From: Tistrella bauzanensis
Lineage (GTDB): Bacteria > Pseudomonadota > Alphaproteobacteria > Tistrellales > Tistrellaceae
Assembly (NCBI RefSeq): GCF_014636235.1
Contig: NZ_BMDZ01000009.1
Coordinates: 39,467 to 103,466, forward strand
Length of the DNA: 64,000 bases
Direction: 5' to 3'
Shown here one piece after another: positions 1 through 8,187 of this stretch. Position 1 is the stretch's first letter, and each line of letters starts with the position of its first letter. Position numbers and translations under genes: made by a program. The notes beneath the pieces are model-generated. The model worked only from the letters and a program-made list of their open reading frames with translations, did no database searches and had not been told where the DNA came from.

Positions 1-1499
1 TCCTCGTCATACGGCGGCAGGACGTTGCCACCGATGTCCTTGAGCTTGAGAAAGATCGTGAACGGCAGGATGCAGCGCAGCACGCCCTTGGGGCCAAACC
101 CCGGGGCCTTGACCGTGCGCACCGATACCTTGGTGCCCTTGGCCGTCTTGTGCGCCGTGCCGGTGCTCTCGGAGTAGATGTCCTTCAACACCCCGTGATC
201 GCGCATGAACGCCATCGCAGCCGAGGTCATGCTGCCGCTCGTGGTCGGGCGGTAGCCGTCTTCGATCATCCGCCCCGGAAGGGCTCGGAACAGCAGGTGG
301 AACAGGTCGTCCCCGTAGCCGCCCATCAACGTGCCGGTCAGCAGCAAGGTCTTGCGAGCCTTCGCCGCCAGCACGCCCATGGCCTGGCCCTGGGCACTGC
401 CCCCGTTCTTGTACTCATGTGCCTCATCGGCGATGAGCAGGTCGAACGTGCCTTGCGGCAGGTAGCGTTTGATGAACTCGGACGGCTGATAGCCGCCCTC
501 GCCAAAGCCGAACTCCATGTTGGCCATCGCACGTTCCATGCGCGTGGCCTGACGGTCGGAAAACACCAGCTCGCCGTTGCCATCCATGAGGTTGATGAAC
601 TCATGGATGTTGTCGCCGAGCATCGACGCCAGGAACCCGTCACCGAACTTTTGCATCAGCTTCTGCGCGGTGACCTCTCCGATGGTCGGTATGCGCTTTA
701 AGGCTTTGAGCACGGCCGAGGACTGGTCGCTGCCGGACAGACTGCGCGGGCGGATCAGTGTCCACAGGGGCGCGGCGCAGTGGCCGCACTTCCTGCGGCA
801 CTCCTCGGCTTGGAGCGCGATCGGGTTGACCGGCTCGCCGTCGAGGTCGGTGATGACCGTGCCGCAGTCCGGGCAGGCCGCCACGTCGCCGTGGCGGGTG
901 CGCCGCGTGGTGAAGACAGGCTTCCAGTGAAAGCCCATCCGCATCCTGACGCGCCCCAGGACGAAGAACTCCTGGCCCGTGGGCTGCACGCCCAACTGCT
1001 CGCGCAGCTTGATGAGCTTGACGAGCGTATCCGGCCCGTTGAGTACCCACACCTTGGCACCGGCCACCGTCTCCTGGATCTCGCGCCGCCACTTGTAAAC
1101 CAGGTGGGGCGGCGACAGCACCAGAGTGCGGCGATAGCCTTCGGCGTTGAGCACGGCGGCCGTGGCAATGCCGACGGTCGTCTTGCCGCAGCCCATCTCG
1201 CCATTGACGATCGCAGCACGTTCGCCACGGTCGATCAGCAGCTCGGCGGCGGCGTGGACGACTTCGGCCTGGGCTGGGAACAGCTTGCGCTTGAGGCTGG
1301 CGACCACCAGTTGCCGGTGCGCCTGCGGTTGGCCGGTATAGACCGGCGGATTAGCGCTGTTGAGGGCGTCGAGTAGTTCGTCGCCGAACTCGCCGACAAA
1401 ATCCTGAAGGCTCAGGGTCAGAGGGGAAGATTCCGCGTCGAGCAGTTCGCCCTGTACGGGCGCGGATTCAGCGGCAGTGGTTTCGAGATCGAGGGACAT
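1..1499 (-). CDS. DEAD/DEAH (SNF2-like) helicase, C-terminus outside window
   Basis: The frame is open from an ATG at 1499 down to base 1 with no stop, so about 499 residues are seen and the C-terminus is missing. A Walker A motif (GEMGCGKTT, about residues 100-108) and a DEAH box (ADEAHEYKNG, about 355-364) mark a superfamily 2 ATPase. Between them is a Cys-rich insert (CPDCG and CRRKCGHC, about 195-235) that looks like a zinc ribbon. A good ribosome site (TTGGAG) precedes the ATG. It is the last visible gene of the ICE small-gene module, downstream of an adenine methyltransferase gene. Substrate and role are unknown; DNA remodelling or protection during transfer is inference. Confidence 0.85.
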   Translation of the reverse strand, partial: MSLDLETTAAESAPVQGELLDAESSPLTLSLQDFVGEFGDELLDALNSANPPVYTGQPQAHRQLVVASLKRKLFPAQAEVVHAAAELLIDRGERAAIVNGEMGCGKTTVGIATAAVLNAEGYRRTLVLSPPHLVYKWRREIQETVAGAKVWVLNGPDTLVKLIKLREQLGVQPTGQEFFVLGRVRMRMGFHWKPVFTTRRTRHGDVAACPDCGTVITDLDGEPVNPIALQAEECRRKCGHCAAPLWTLIRPRSLSGSDQSSAVLKALKRIPTIGEVTAQKLMQKFGDGFLASMLGDNIHEFINLMDGNGELVFSDRQATRMERAMANMEFGFGEGGYQPSEFIKRYLPQGTFDLLIADEAHEYKNGGSAQGQAMGVLAAKARKTLLLTGTLMGGYGDDLFHLLFRALPGRMIEDGYRPTTSGSMTSAAMAFMRDHGVLKDIYSESTGTAHKTAKGTKVSVRTVKAPGFGPKGVLRCILPFTIFLKLKDIGGNVLPPYDE

Positions 1500-1580
1500 G
1501 GTGATGCTCCAAAGAAAAATGGGGCATGCACCACCCCCAGCGGGGCAATGGCATGCCCCGTGGTGGGAAGAGAATCGACG
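1500..1580 (-). promoter_or_regulatory. Structured leader of helicase gene
   Basis: On the minus strand a CCCACCACGGGGC box is followed by a GGGGCATGCC / GGCATGCCCC-type inverted repeat and then the ribosome site. It belongs to the leader family shared by many genes of this module (see findings). Function is inferred only from recurrence. Confidence 0.5.
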
Positions 1581-1635
1581 CGTGGCTGAGGGTGGTTGAA
1601 GGTGCTGGCCTGGGCGGCCCGCAGGTGAACCGTGC

Positions 1636-1941
1636 TCAGTCTTCGGACGGAAGCACGATGACGGTTGCGCAGCGCTGCGAATCGGTGACGATGCGAATGG
1701 CGAGCCCCGGATGGATCACGTAGTGCGATTCCAGCGACGCGCCCGATTGAAGCGCGCTGCTGTTCGTCTGCCATTGCTGGATGTTGACGTCGCCCCAGTC
1801 GCCACGGGTGTGGCGCCTGAAGTACGGGATCGGGTCCAGGCGACCCGCGCGGACCAGGCGGTCTACACCTCTGCTGAAGATGAGCGCCCCGATGGGGAAC
1901 GCCAGCCGCTGGCAGTAGGTTTCGATGCGATGCGATGCCAT
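1636..1941 (-). CDS. Conserved ICE protein of unknown function (RGDWG family)
   Basis: 101 residues. An AGGAGG ribosome site sits just upstream of the ATG at 1941. The protein has a central TRGDWGDV motif followed by a short beta-rich C-terminal half. It resembles the next gene upstream (2031-2351), which has VRGDWGEI at the equivalent place, so the two look like tandem paralogues. Nothing identifies an activity; soluble, no signal peptide or membrane segment. Confidence 0.7.
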   Translation of the reverse strand: MASHRIETYCQRLAFPIGALIFSRGVDRLVRAGRLDPIPYFRRHTRGDWGDVNIQQWQTNSSALQSGASLESHYVIHPGLAIRIVTDSQRCATVIVLPSED

Positions 1942-2030
1942 GGGCTCCTCCTTGATGAGTCATTGAGCCACGACACCCCTGCCGGAGTGAAGTGGCTCCG
2001 TCAGGTGGATGAGGATGACGATGTGGGGCC

Positions 2031-2351
2031 TCAGATCAGGTCCCGCTCTTCGGGAAGCTGGACCACCGTGGTCTGGTGGTCCTCGCTGGTCTTGACGATC
2101 AGCGCCAGGTCCGGCGTGATCCTGAACTGCGAGATCATTAGGTTGTCCTGTTGGATCGCCACGTCGTTGGCTTGGCGTGTGGCCTCATCGATCTCGCCCC
2201 AGTCCCCGCGCACATGGCGCTGGACATAGGCCAAGGGGTCGATCAGGCCTCGCCGGGCCAGCCAATGCACCTTCTCGCTCAACTTCAACGTACTCGGTGC
2301 GAACAACGGTTGCTTGTGCGGCGCAGGCCGCTTGAACGGATTGGGGATCAT
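2031..2351 (-). CDS. Conserved ICE protein of unknown function (RGDWG family), paralogue
   Basis: 106 residues from the ATG at 2351 (MIPNPFKRPAPH), chosen because AAGGAG lies 6-7 nt upstream; a longer upstream frame has no ribosome site. The core RHVRGDWGEIDEATRQAN aligns with the neighbouring 101-residue protein, and both end in a short strand-rich segment with VVQLPEE / VIVLPSE. Unknown function; the pair is a probable gene duplication. Confidence 0.7.
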   Translation of the reverse strand: MIPNPFKRPAPHKQPLFAPSTLKLSEKVHWLARRGLIDPLAYVQRHVRGDWGEIDEATRQANDVAIQQDNLMISQFRITPDLALIVKTSEDHQTTVVQLPEERDLI

Positions 2352-2401
2352 GGTGTTTCTCCTTCGAGTTGGTACAGCAGGACGGCAGCGCGTCCGGTGG
2401 A

Positions 2402-3511
2402 TCAGCGAATGGTCAACACCTCGCCCCGTGTCGCGGAGCCAGGTGTCATGTCCCACGCGCGGATGACGGGAACGAACTTGTCGGTGAGGATGCGGGTCTC
2501 GGCGATGGAGCCGTCTTCGCGTTCGGTGAACTCCCGCTGGAGCGTCTTGTCCTTGTGGGTGTCACCTTTGACGACGAGCACGCGCCCGGTCTTGGAGCGC
2601 ACAACCCCCGAGATCGCACCCGCGGCCAGAGCCAGGGCGAGATGCCAGCGGGACAAGGCCCGCGCCGGTGGACGCAGCGATTGCTGCGCAGCCCCCAGGT
2701 GCGTGTCCTGCGATGGCCACAAGCCTTGCAGCCTGCCAACCTCATCGGCGAACTGCTCGGGCTCCATCGTCACGCGGAAGAAATGCTCTGGCTCGGCCGG
2801 GCTGGCGGGGACGATGTACGGCAGGAACGGCCACTCGCTCGGCAGTTCCTCGGCTTCGACTTCGCCTTGCCCTACCTGCAACAGCAGATTGCGCACGGCC
2901 TTGACGCCATCGGGCACCTGCTCGCGCTGGCGCACCCGGCGTCCGAAGATCACCACCTGCTTGAACTGCGTCTCCACCGCTCGGTAGATGCGCAGGTCCG
3001 TGTAGTGGCGCGTCAGCCAGCCGACCAACTCCGCGTCGAGCACGTAGCCGGGGACGATGAAAACCAGCACGCCGCCGTATTGCAGCAGCGAGAGCGTGCG
3101 CTGGTAGAACAGCTTTTCAAGGCGGGCACGGCCCTGGCCCTGATAGCCGATGTTGCCGTTGACGTCCTTGGACAGGTCCCCATACGGCGGGTTGAGCCAG
3201 AGCAGCCCGAAGGACTGCTTGGAGACCATCGTGTCCATCAGGTCCGCGTGCAGGCAGTGATCGACCAGGCCGCGGGCATGGCGCGCCCGCTCCGCGTCGA
3301 ACTCGACGGCGAACGCCTTTGCCTGCTCGCGCCCGAGGGCATGGGCGGCTTCGGCGATCGCCACGCCTTCGCCGGCGCAGGGATCGAGGATGCACATCGG
3401 CCCGTCGCTGGGCATCAGTGCGTTGAGCGCTCTTTCGAGCGTGGGTTCGTCGGTCGGGAAATATCCGTTCTTGACGAAATTGCGGGCGAGCCGCGGGAAC
3501 ATGAGGGCCAT
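2402..3511 (-). CDS. DUF6094-type SAM-dependent DNA adenine methyltransferase
   Basis: 369 residues. Motif I (DPCAGEG, residues 43-49) binds S-adenosylmethionine and motif IV (NPPYGD, 107-112) is the catalytic motif of N6-adenine or N4-cytosine methyltransferases. The N-terminus (FPTDEPTLERALN) is typical of the DUF6094 group found on ICEs. No restriction endonuclease gene is adjacent, so it is likely an orphan methyltransferase, perhaps protecting the ICE from host restriction or marking its DNA; that is inference. An AGGAGAC ribosome site and a structured leader precede the ATG. Confidence 0.8.
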   Translation of the reverse strand: MALMFPRLARNFVKNGYFPTDEPTLERALNALMPSDGPMCILDPCAGEGVAIAEAAHALGREQAKAFAVEFDAERARHARGLVDHCLHADLMDTMVSKQSFGLLWLNPPYGDLSKDVNGNIGYQGQGRARLEKLFYQRTLSLLQYGGVLVFIVPGYVLDAELVGWLTRHYTDLRIYRAVETQFKQVVIFGRRVRQREQVPDGVKAVRNLLLQVGQGEVEAEELPSEWPFLPYIVPASPAEPEHFFRVTMEPEQFADEVGRLQGLWPSQDTHLGAAQQSLRPPARALSRWHLALALAAGAISGVVRSKTGRVLVVKGDTHKDKTLQREFTEREDGSIAETRILTDKFVPVIRAWDMTPGSATRGEVLTIR

Positions 3512-3575
3512 GGAAGTCTCCTGGTTGGCGGGGATGAAACACGGAAGTACGCCAAGGCGTGCCTCCGAGGGTGGG

Positions 3576-4223
3576 TCAAGCCGCTACCGCTTCCGGCGTC
3601 CAAATCTTGGCCGGATACGGATAGGCGGTGAGCGCGTCGCTGCGGATCAGGGAGCCGAGCGCCAGGGTCAGCGCCGGCACGTCGATGGCGAGCCGATGGC
3701 CTTCCAGCGGCCCGAGGGCGAACGGAAGGCGGGCCAGCATCTCGCGGGTTTGCAGCAGTTCCAGCACGGTCTCGCGCCAGTGATCGAGCAGCGGCAACGG
3801 GCAGGTGTCCCGCACCAGCATCCACAGGCGGTCAAGCCTGTGGGCGCTGTCGCGTGGCAGCAGTGCCAATGCGCTGGCGTTGGCCTTGTCGGGCTTGACG
3901 CAGCGCCGGTCGAACAGCCACACGTTGGACAGCGAGCCGAACAGCGTCCGCCGGTACGCGCGCGTGATGCGCTTTTCCAGGCGATCGACGTTGCCGATGA
4001 ATACCGGGACGCTGCCGCCCTGGTCGGTGATGACGTGGAACTGGTCCAGTCCCTGCTCGTCGCGCCCGAGGGTCAGGCGAGCGAGGAACTGCTGGACGGC
4101 GGTGTCCCGCGCCCAGATGGACAGGAAGATCAGGTTGCCCTGGTCATCGCCGACGCAGGCGTCGGCCATCACGTCCGGGCATTCGTCGATGCGGTACAGC
4201 GTGGAAGAAGTGTTTGCGGGCAT
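3576..4223 (-). CDS. ICE hypothetical protein, 215 aa
   Basis: 215 residues, start at ATG 4223, preceded by a GAGGA ribosome site and a leader hairpin with a perfect CTGGGGCAGTACTTGCCCCAG inverted repeat type core (4264-4287). The protein is alpha/beta with no signal peptide, Cys cluster or recognisable catalytic motif. It lies between the methyltransferase and an 86-residue acidic protein in the same orientation. I do not recognise the family. Confidence 0.65.
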   Translation of the reverse strand: MPANTSSTLYRIDECPDVMADACVGDDQGNLIFLSIWARDTAVQQFLARLTLGRDEQGLDQFHVITDQGGSVPVFIGNVDRLEKRITRAYRRTLFGSLSNVWLFDRRCVKPDKANASALALLPRDSAHRLDRLWMLVRDTCPLPLLDHWRETVLELLQTREMLARLPFALGPLEGHRLAIDVPALTLALGSLIRSDALTAYPYPAKIWTPEAVAA

Positions 4224-4310
4224 GGTGGTGTCCTCGGATGAACGGGAACAGCACCGCCCGCTGGGGCAAGTACTGCCCCAGGGGGTGGAAGAAAACCGCT
4301 CAGTCCGGCT
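4224..4310 (-). promoter_or_regulatory. Structured leader of 215-aa gene
   Basis: On the minus strand a TTCCACCCCC box is followed by an 8-bp stem (CTGGGGCA / TGCCCCAG) and a CGGGCGGTG segment before the ribosome site. Member of the shared leader family. Confidence 0.5.
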
Positions 4311-4560
4311 CGAACTGCCGGGTGTGCGGGTTGAAGTGAAGCGGCTCGTCCGCCGAAGTGATCGGCGTGAAGCCTTCCAGGTAGATGTTGTTGAGGTACT
4401 GGTCGCGGTAGGTCAGTGCCTGCCGTGCCTGGTCCTCGGTGAGGCCGTTGTCGATGAAGTACGCCAGCATTTCCTCGTCGGAGGACACTTCGTCGTTGGA
4501 CAAACTCCCTTCAACGAGTGCCAGCAACGAGGGCGGAAGCGTTGCCAGGATCGGGTCCAT
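4300..4560 (-). CDS. Small acidic ICE protein, 86 aa
   Basis: 86 residues starting MDPILATLPPSL at ATG 4560, chosen for the CCAGGAGG ribosome site; the longer open frame upstream is a shadow. The protein is strongly acidic (SNDEVSSDEEMLAYFIDNG) and mostly helical. It lies 16 bp downstream of the DUF6927-like gene, so the two are probably co-transcribed. Unknown function. Confidence 0.65.
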   Translation of the reverse strand: MDPILATLPPSLLALVEGSLSNDEVSSDEEMLAYFIDNGLTEDQARQALTYRDQYLNNIYLEGFTPITSADEPLHFNPHTRQFEPD

Positions 4561-4576
4561 GTCGGTTCCTCCTGGC

Positions 4577-4984
4577 TCAGGCCATCGACGCCGCGGCGGA
4601 TGCCGCGGATGCCGTGGGTGTGCGCCGCCGGGCGTGGTAGGCGCGAACGCCTGCACGCCAGTCGGCGGACTGCTCCGGTGCGAGGTCCAGATAGGACAGC
4701 GGGCACGTGTAGTAGTACGGGTGCATGGACTCGTCCAAGGACTTGTAGCCCCACTGGCCGCCGCTTCGTTCAAGCAGATCGCAGCGGATGTAGCGCAGGG
4801 ACTGGCCCGGTGCGAGATCACGATGCACGCCTTCGACCTTGGCGGTCACTTCGGCGACGGACCACAGCACGTTGCCGCGCAGGGTGTGAGCGATGACCTT
4901 GACGCTGGCGCGCTCGGTCTCTTGCGGTGCGATCAGTTCCGCGATCAGTTCGGACCGCGATTGGTTTGAGAAATACCAGCCCAT
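4577..4984 (-). CDS. DUF6927-like ICE protein, 135 aa
   Basis: 135 residues beginning MGWYFSNQSRSELIAELI. The ATG at 4984 is preceded by CGAGGAGG; the longer frame runs back through the leader hairpin and is rejected. The N-terminus and the segment with TLRGNVLWSV resemble the DUF6927 group found on ICEs. Neither fold nor activity can be read from the sequence. The C-terminus is Ala/Ser rich. Confidence 0.7.
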   Translation of the reverse strand: MGWYFSNQSRSELIAELIAPQETERASVKVIAHTLRGNVLWSVAEVTAKVEGVHRDLAPGQSLRYIRCDLLERSGGQWGYKSLDESMHPYYYTCPLSYLDLAPEQSADWRAGVRAYHARRRTPTASAASAAASMA

Positions 4985-5070
4985 GAGAGGCCTCCTCGAA
5001 AAGTTGAGCTGAAGGCCTCCCCGTGGGGAAGAACCCCCAGCGGGTGATGGAATGCCGCATCTGCGGCGAA
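4985..5070 (-). promoter_or_regulatory. Structured leader of DUF6927-like gene
   Basis: On the minus strand CATCACCCGCTGGGGGTTC is followed by CCCCACGGGGAGGC and the ribosome site. It has the same layout as the leaders before the 5430 and 8187 starts. Confidence 0.5.
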
Positions 5071-5088
5071 GGAACCTATGCGTCGCCC

Positions 5089-5430
5089 TCAATCCCAGTC
5101 GTCATCGTCTCGATCACAACCGGCCGGGCAGTAGCCGAACTCGATCCCGTGCGAGCAATAGCCATGCTCCGCATTCCAGTCCTGGGTTTCCTGCCGTTCG
5201 GCAGGTGTTGCGTAGTCCCATTCCTGGGCCGCGATTTCGAGAGCCTGAGCACGTTGCTCATCCGGCAAACGATTGGCCTGTGCGTCGATCGCCGAACTGA
5301 AGAGCGTCACGTAGTGGTCGTAGGACAAGCCGCAACCGCGCTGGGCGTGTGCGGCGGCCGCTTTGCAAAGGTCCCGCCACGCGGGTTCATCCAGCGTTGA
5401 ACGCGGGGTATCGCAAGCGATGGTGGACAT
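5089..5430 (-). CDS. ICE hypothetical protein with Cys-rich tail, 113 aa
   Basis: 113 residues from ATG 5430 (MSTIACDTPRSTLDEPAW), with GGAGG 8 nt upstream. The C-terminus carries CSHGIEFGYCPAGCDRDDDD, a possible metal-binding knuckle followed by an acidic tail. The rest is helical. I do not recognise the family. Confidence 0.65.
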   Translation of the reverse strand: MSTIACDTPRSTLDEPAWRDLCKAAAAHAQRGCGLSYDHYVTLFSSAIDAQANRLPDEQRAQALEIAAQEWDYATPAERQETQDWNAEHGYCSHGIEFGYCPAGCDRDDDDWD

Positions 5431-5512
5431 GATGGAGACCTCCAGAAAATGGCCAGGGCCTCCCCCGCATGGGAAAGGAACCCCGGCGGGTGGATGAAGA
5501 ACACCGCGCATG
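5431..5512 (-). promoter_or_regulatory. Structured leader of 113-aa gene
   Basis: On the minus strand ATCCACCCGCCGGGGTTCC is followed by CCCATGCGGGGGAGGC and GGAGG. One of the clearest copies of the shared leader. Confidence 0.5.
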
Positions 5513-5524
5513 CGGCGTCTGCGA

Positions 5525-6214
5525 TCACGCAGGTTTTGGTTCGGCCTGGCGGCTCCACTCCTGCGTCTTGAAGTCCAGCGCGTAGCCCAGCTCGCCCAGG
5601 CGGGCGATCTGCGCGCGCAGGGTGCGGCGGTCGATGGTCGAATCCAGTTTCACGGACTCGCCCAGCGGCCACAGCAGGCCGAAGAGCGCGGCGTCACCGT
5701 CTTCGGTGCTGCCGGGGGCAGCGGCCGTAGCAGGCGGTGGCGCATCCACGCCGAAGGGCGTGGTATCGACCAGCGGGTCCGCGGACGCCTGCACGGGTGC
5801 GGGCTTGGCGGGCCTGGACGCTTTGGTGGGCTTGGCCGGCGTTGCCGCAGGCTGCGCCCCTTGCTCTTCATCGAGCGGATCGACGTCCTGGGTGGCGAAG
5901 CTGCGGGCTTCGTCGCGGCTGAGTTTGTCGATGCCGTTGAGCGTCATGCCGTCGAGGCTGGCACGGATCTCGAACCGCATGCCGCCGCCGACCGGATAGG
6001 ACTTCGGGAAGATGTACCTGATGATGAATTCCCCGTCGTACTTGCCTTCGGGGTACTGCTCCAGCTCCGGGTCTTTGACCTCGAAAGTACCGAGGTGCGT
6101 CGCGAGGCGGCCAACCGTGAACGGGCCGTTCTTGCCGCGGATGGTACGCAGCGTGAGCTGGCCGGGGACGACGATGGGCGCAACAGATTTCTCGGAAGCC
6201 GATGGGGTTGCCAT
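5525..6214 (-). CDS. DUF3275 family ICE protein
   Basis: 229 residues. The N-terminal 100 residues (PGQLTLRTIRGKNGPFTVGR, then GTFEVKDPELEQYPEGKYDG) match the DUF3275 family, a conserved accessory protein of ICEclc-like and SPI-7-like elements. An Ala/Pro-rich linker (about 125-175) joins it to a C-terminal helical segment (GLLWPLGESVKLDSTIDRR). Cytoplasmic; role unknown. The ATG at 6214 follows AGGAGAACC. Confidence 0.85.
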   Translation of the reverse strand: MATPSASEKSVAPIVVPGQLTLRTIRGKNGPFTVGRLATHLGTFEVKDPELEQYPEGKYDGEFIIRYIFPKSYPVGGGMRFEIRASLDGMTLNGIDKLSRDEARSFATQDVDPLDEEQGAQPAATPAKPTKASRPAKPAPVQASADPLVDTTPFGVDAPPPATAAAPGSTEDGDAALFGLLWPLGESVKLDSTIDRRTLRAQIARLGELGYALDFKTQEWSRQAEPKPA

Positions 6215-6305
6215 GATGGTTCTCCTGATGATGAATGACGGGCCGCCGACGGCACCCGGTGGATGAGAGGAAATGGCCTCGCCCGAGGTGGGCGAGGTCC
6301 GCGTG
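6215..6305 (-). promoter_or_regulatory. Hairpin leader between DUF932 and DUF3275 genes
   Basis: The minus strand holds a strong hairpin (CCTCGCCC ACCT CGGGCGAGG, 6274-6292), then CATCCACCGGGTGCC and the ribosome site. The first hairpin could end the upstream DUF932 transcript, but no U tract follows. Confidence 0.4.
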
Positions 6306-6308
6306 GCA

Positions 6309-7136
6309 TCACGCCTTGAGCTGGCGCATGCCTTCGGCCAGCAGCCACAACGCCCGGTTCAGGCGCAGGTTCTGGTCGATGCCTTGCACCGGACGGGTGC
6401 GCTGATTGCGGCCGTTGGCCGTGCGTCCGTTCAGGCCCCCTTTGACTAGGTTCTCCTGGACGCGGTTGAAGACGGCCCACAGGTCGTTCTTGCGGTCGTC
6501 CCATCGCCGAGGGGCCAGCAGTTGGCTCTCGGTGACAGGCGTGGACTTGGCCGGATCGTCGTACTTGAGTGCGAGCGCAGAGTTCGCAAAGACCTCCGCT
6601 TCGCCCTCATCGAGGGTGATGGTGCGCATCGCATCGCGCGCGTTCTGCACGCGCTCGAAACCTTCGAGGACTCCGTAGGCACCTTCGATCACCTGGCTGG
6701 CCACGTCGCCCTTGTGGGGAACGCGGATGTCTGCGGTGGTGTCACCGCAAACCAGGCCGTTGTGGCAGACGAACCGGAACATGCCGGCGAGCATCTGATA
6801 GCTGCTCGTGCCGTCATGGCTGTTGAGCAGGATGATCTCGTTCGCCTCGTCGCCGTTGATCTGGCTTGCATGGCGAAGTCGGATGAGGTGCTTCGTGTAC
6901 TCGCGCCGGTCTTCGTTGCGCACGCGCGTCTGACACACCATGAAGGGCTCGAAGCCCTCCTGGCGCAGCTTGGTCAGCACGGTCGAGGTCGGTATGTAGG
7001 CATACCGATCGGACCGGCTCCCATGTGGAGCGTCGGCGAAGATCGACGGAACGACGGCACGAATGCGGTCGTCCGAGAGTGGGCGATCAGAGCGCAGGAT
7101 CGGGGATTGCGGAGCAAAGCGGGATACCAGAGACAT
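6309..7136 (-). CDS. DUF932 domain protein
   Basis: 275 residues from ATG 7136 (MSLVSRFAPQSP), with AAAGGAG 7 nt upstream. The FMVCQTRVRNEDRREYTKHL and MFRFVCHNGLVCGD segments are typical of DUF932 (phage/plasmid-like protein TIGR03299 relatives). DUF932 proteins are common on plasmids, phages and ICEs; their biochemical role is not established. The C-terminus ends in a helical RALWLLAEGMRQLK segment. Confidence 0.85.
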   Translation of the reverse strand: MSLVSRFAPQSPILRSDRPLSDDRIRAVVPSIFADAPHGSRSDRYAYIPTSTVLTKLRQEGFEPFMVCQTRVRNEDRREYTKHLIRLRHASQINGDEANEIILLNSHDGTSSYQMLAGMFRFVCHNGLVCGDTTADIRVPHKGDVASQVIEGAYGVLEGFERVQNARDAMRTITLDEGEAEVFANSALALKYDDPAKSTPVTESQLLAPRRWDDRKNDLWAVFNRVQENLVKGGLNGRTANGRNQRTRPVQGIDQNLRLNRALWLLAEGMRQLKA

Positions 7137-7281
7137 GGCTGATCTCCTTTGAGAAATTCGACAACCGCGTGGCCGTGAGACCACGCGGAACTCGGGGGAT
7201 GAAATGCGCAAGCACGCGTCCTGGGGACGCGGCGTACGTGGGGAGGAAAAGCGACAAGGCCCCGTGAGAGGCCGTGCCGGA

Positions 7282-8187
7282 TCAGAACGAAGCAGCCAAT
7301 GCCGGCTCCTGCTCCTGGACTTGCGCCTCGGGCTCGCGCTCGGCGGGCTCGGTGGCCGTGTCGATGGCATCGTCGGCTTCGGACGCGGATGCGTCTTCGG
7401 CCGGCGGCGCCTCGGCTTGCGCCTGGCTCGTCGGATAGACCTGGGTGCCGTCGATCTTGATGAGACCGATGTGGACCAGCGTCGATTCCAGGCTGGCGGC
7501 CGGTTCCCCGGCGTGCTCACCCTTGGTGCGGATGTACGGATCGATCTTCATGTCGTTCAGACGGAAGGCGATCAGCACCTTGCGGTCACCCTCGACGGCC
7601 TGAACGCACCGGCGAACCAGGTGCTCGGCTTCCGGGGTGGCGACGATGGTGTCGAAGTACCGATACTCCGGTTCATCGACAGGCCCGGCCAGTGCCGCGA
7701 CGGTGCAAGAGAGGAACGAGTCGCCAGCTTTTGGGGTGACGTCCTTCACACGATTGAGATAGCCGATGCCGCGGGTGATCAACTCGTGCTGCTCGATCGA
7801 AGCCAGTTCGGCCCGGTCGATCAGTTCGGCCTTGAGCAGTCGCGCCTTGAGGGACGCGGCGGCCTGACCCTTCTGCTCACCCTTGTCGCGGATGTACACA
7901 TCGCCCCACAGGTCACCGAGGCGAAAGCGCACCAGCGGGCGCTGCTTGGGATCGTCAACGCCGATGTAGCGCTGAACGAGCTTCTTGGCCTCGGCACCCG
8001 AGACCTTGACGTCGAAGTAGCGGTAGCTGGGGTCCCGGGCGGGGCCGACCAGCGCGGCGATGGTGCATGCCAGGAAAGGCTGCGCACGGCGGCCGCCCCG
8101 GACGGGCACTTCACGGACACGCTGGATGTAGCCGATGCCCGAGGTGTGGAGGTCGAAATACGATTTCTCGTTGGACGTGGTGTTCAT
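7282..8187 (-). CDS. STY4534-family ICE replication protein (two DUF3577 domains)
   Basis: 301 residues from ATG 8187 (MNTTSNEKSYFDLHTSG). Two similar halves are visible: SGIGYIQRVREV...FLACTIAALVGP...YRYFDVKV (about 15-75) and RGIGYLNRVKDV...FLSCTVAALAGP...YRYFDTIV (about 140-195). DUF3577 proteins normally carry one such unit, so this is an internal duplication or fusion. The C-terminal 60 residues are acidic and low-complexity. The family is annotated as an ICE replication protein; the mechanism is not known to me. A long structured leader lies upstream. Confidence 0.85.
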   Translation of the reverse strand: MNTTSNEKSYFDLHTSGIGYIQRVREVPVRGGRRAQPFLACTIAALVGPARDPSYRYFDVKVSGAEAKKLVQRYIGVDDPKQRPLVRFRLGDLWGDVYIRDKGEQKGQAAASLKARLLKAELIDRAELASIEQHELITRGIGYLNRVKDVTPKAGDSFLSCTVAALAGPVDEPEYRYFDTIVATPEAEHLVRRCVQAVEGDRKVLIAFRLNDMKIDPYIRTKGEHAGEPAASLESTLVHIGLIKIDGTQVYPTSQAQAEAPPAEDASASEADDAIDTATEPAEREPEAQVQEQEPALAASF

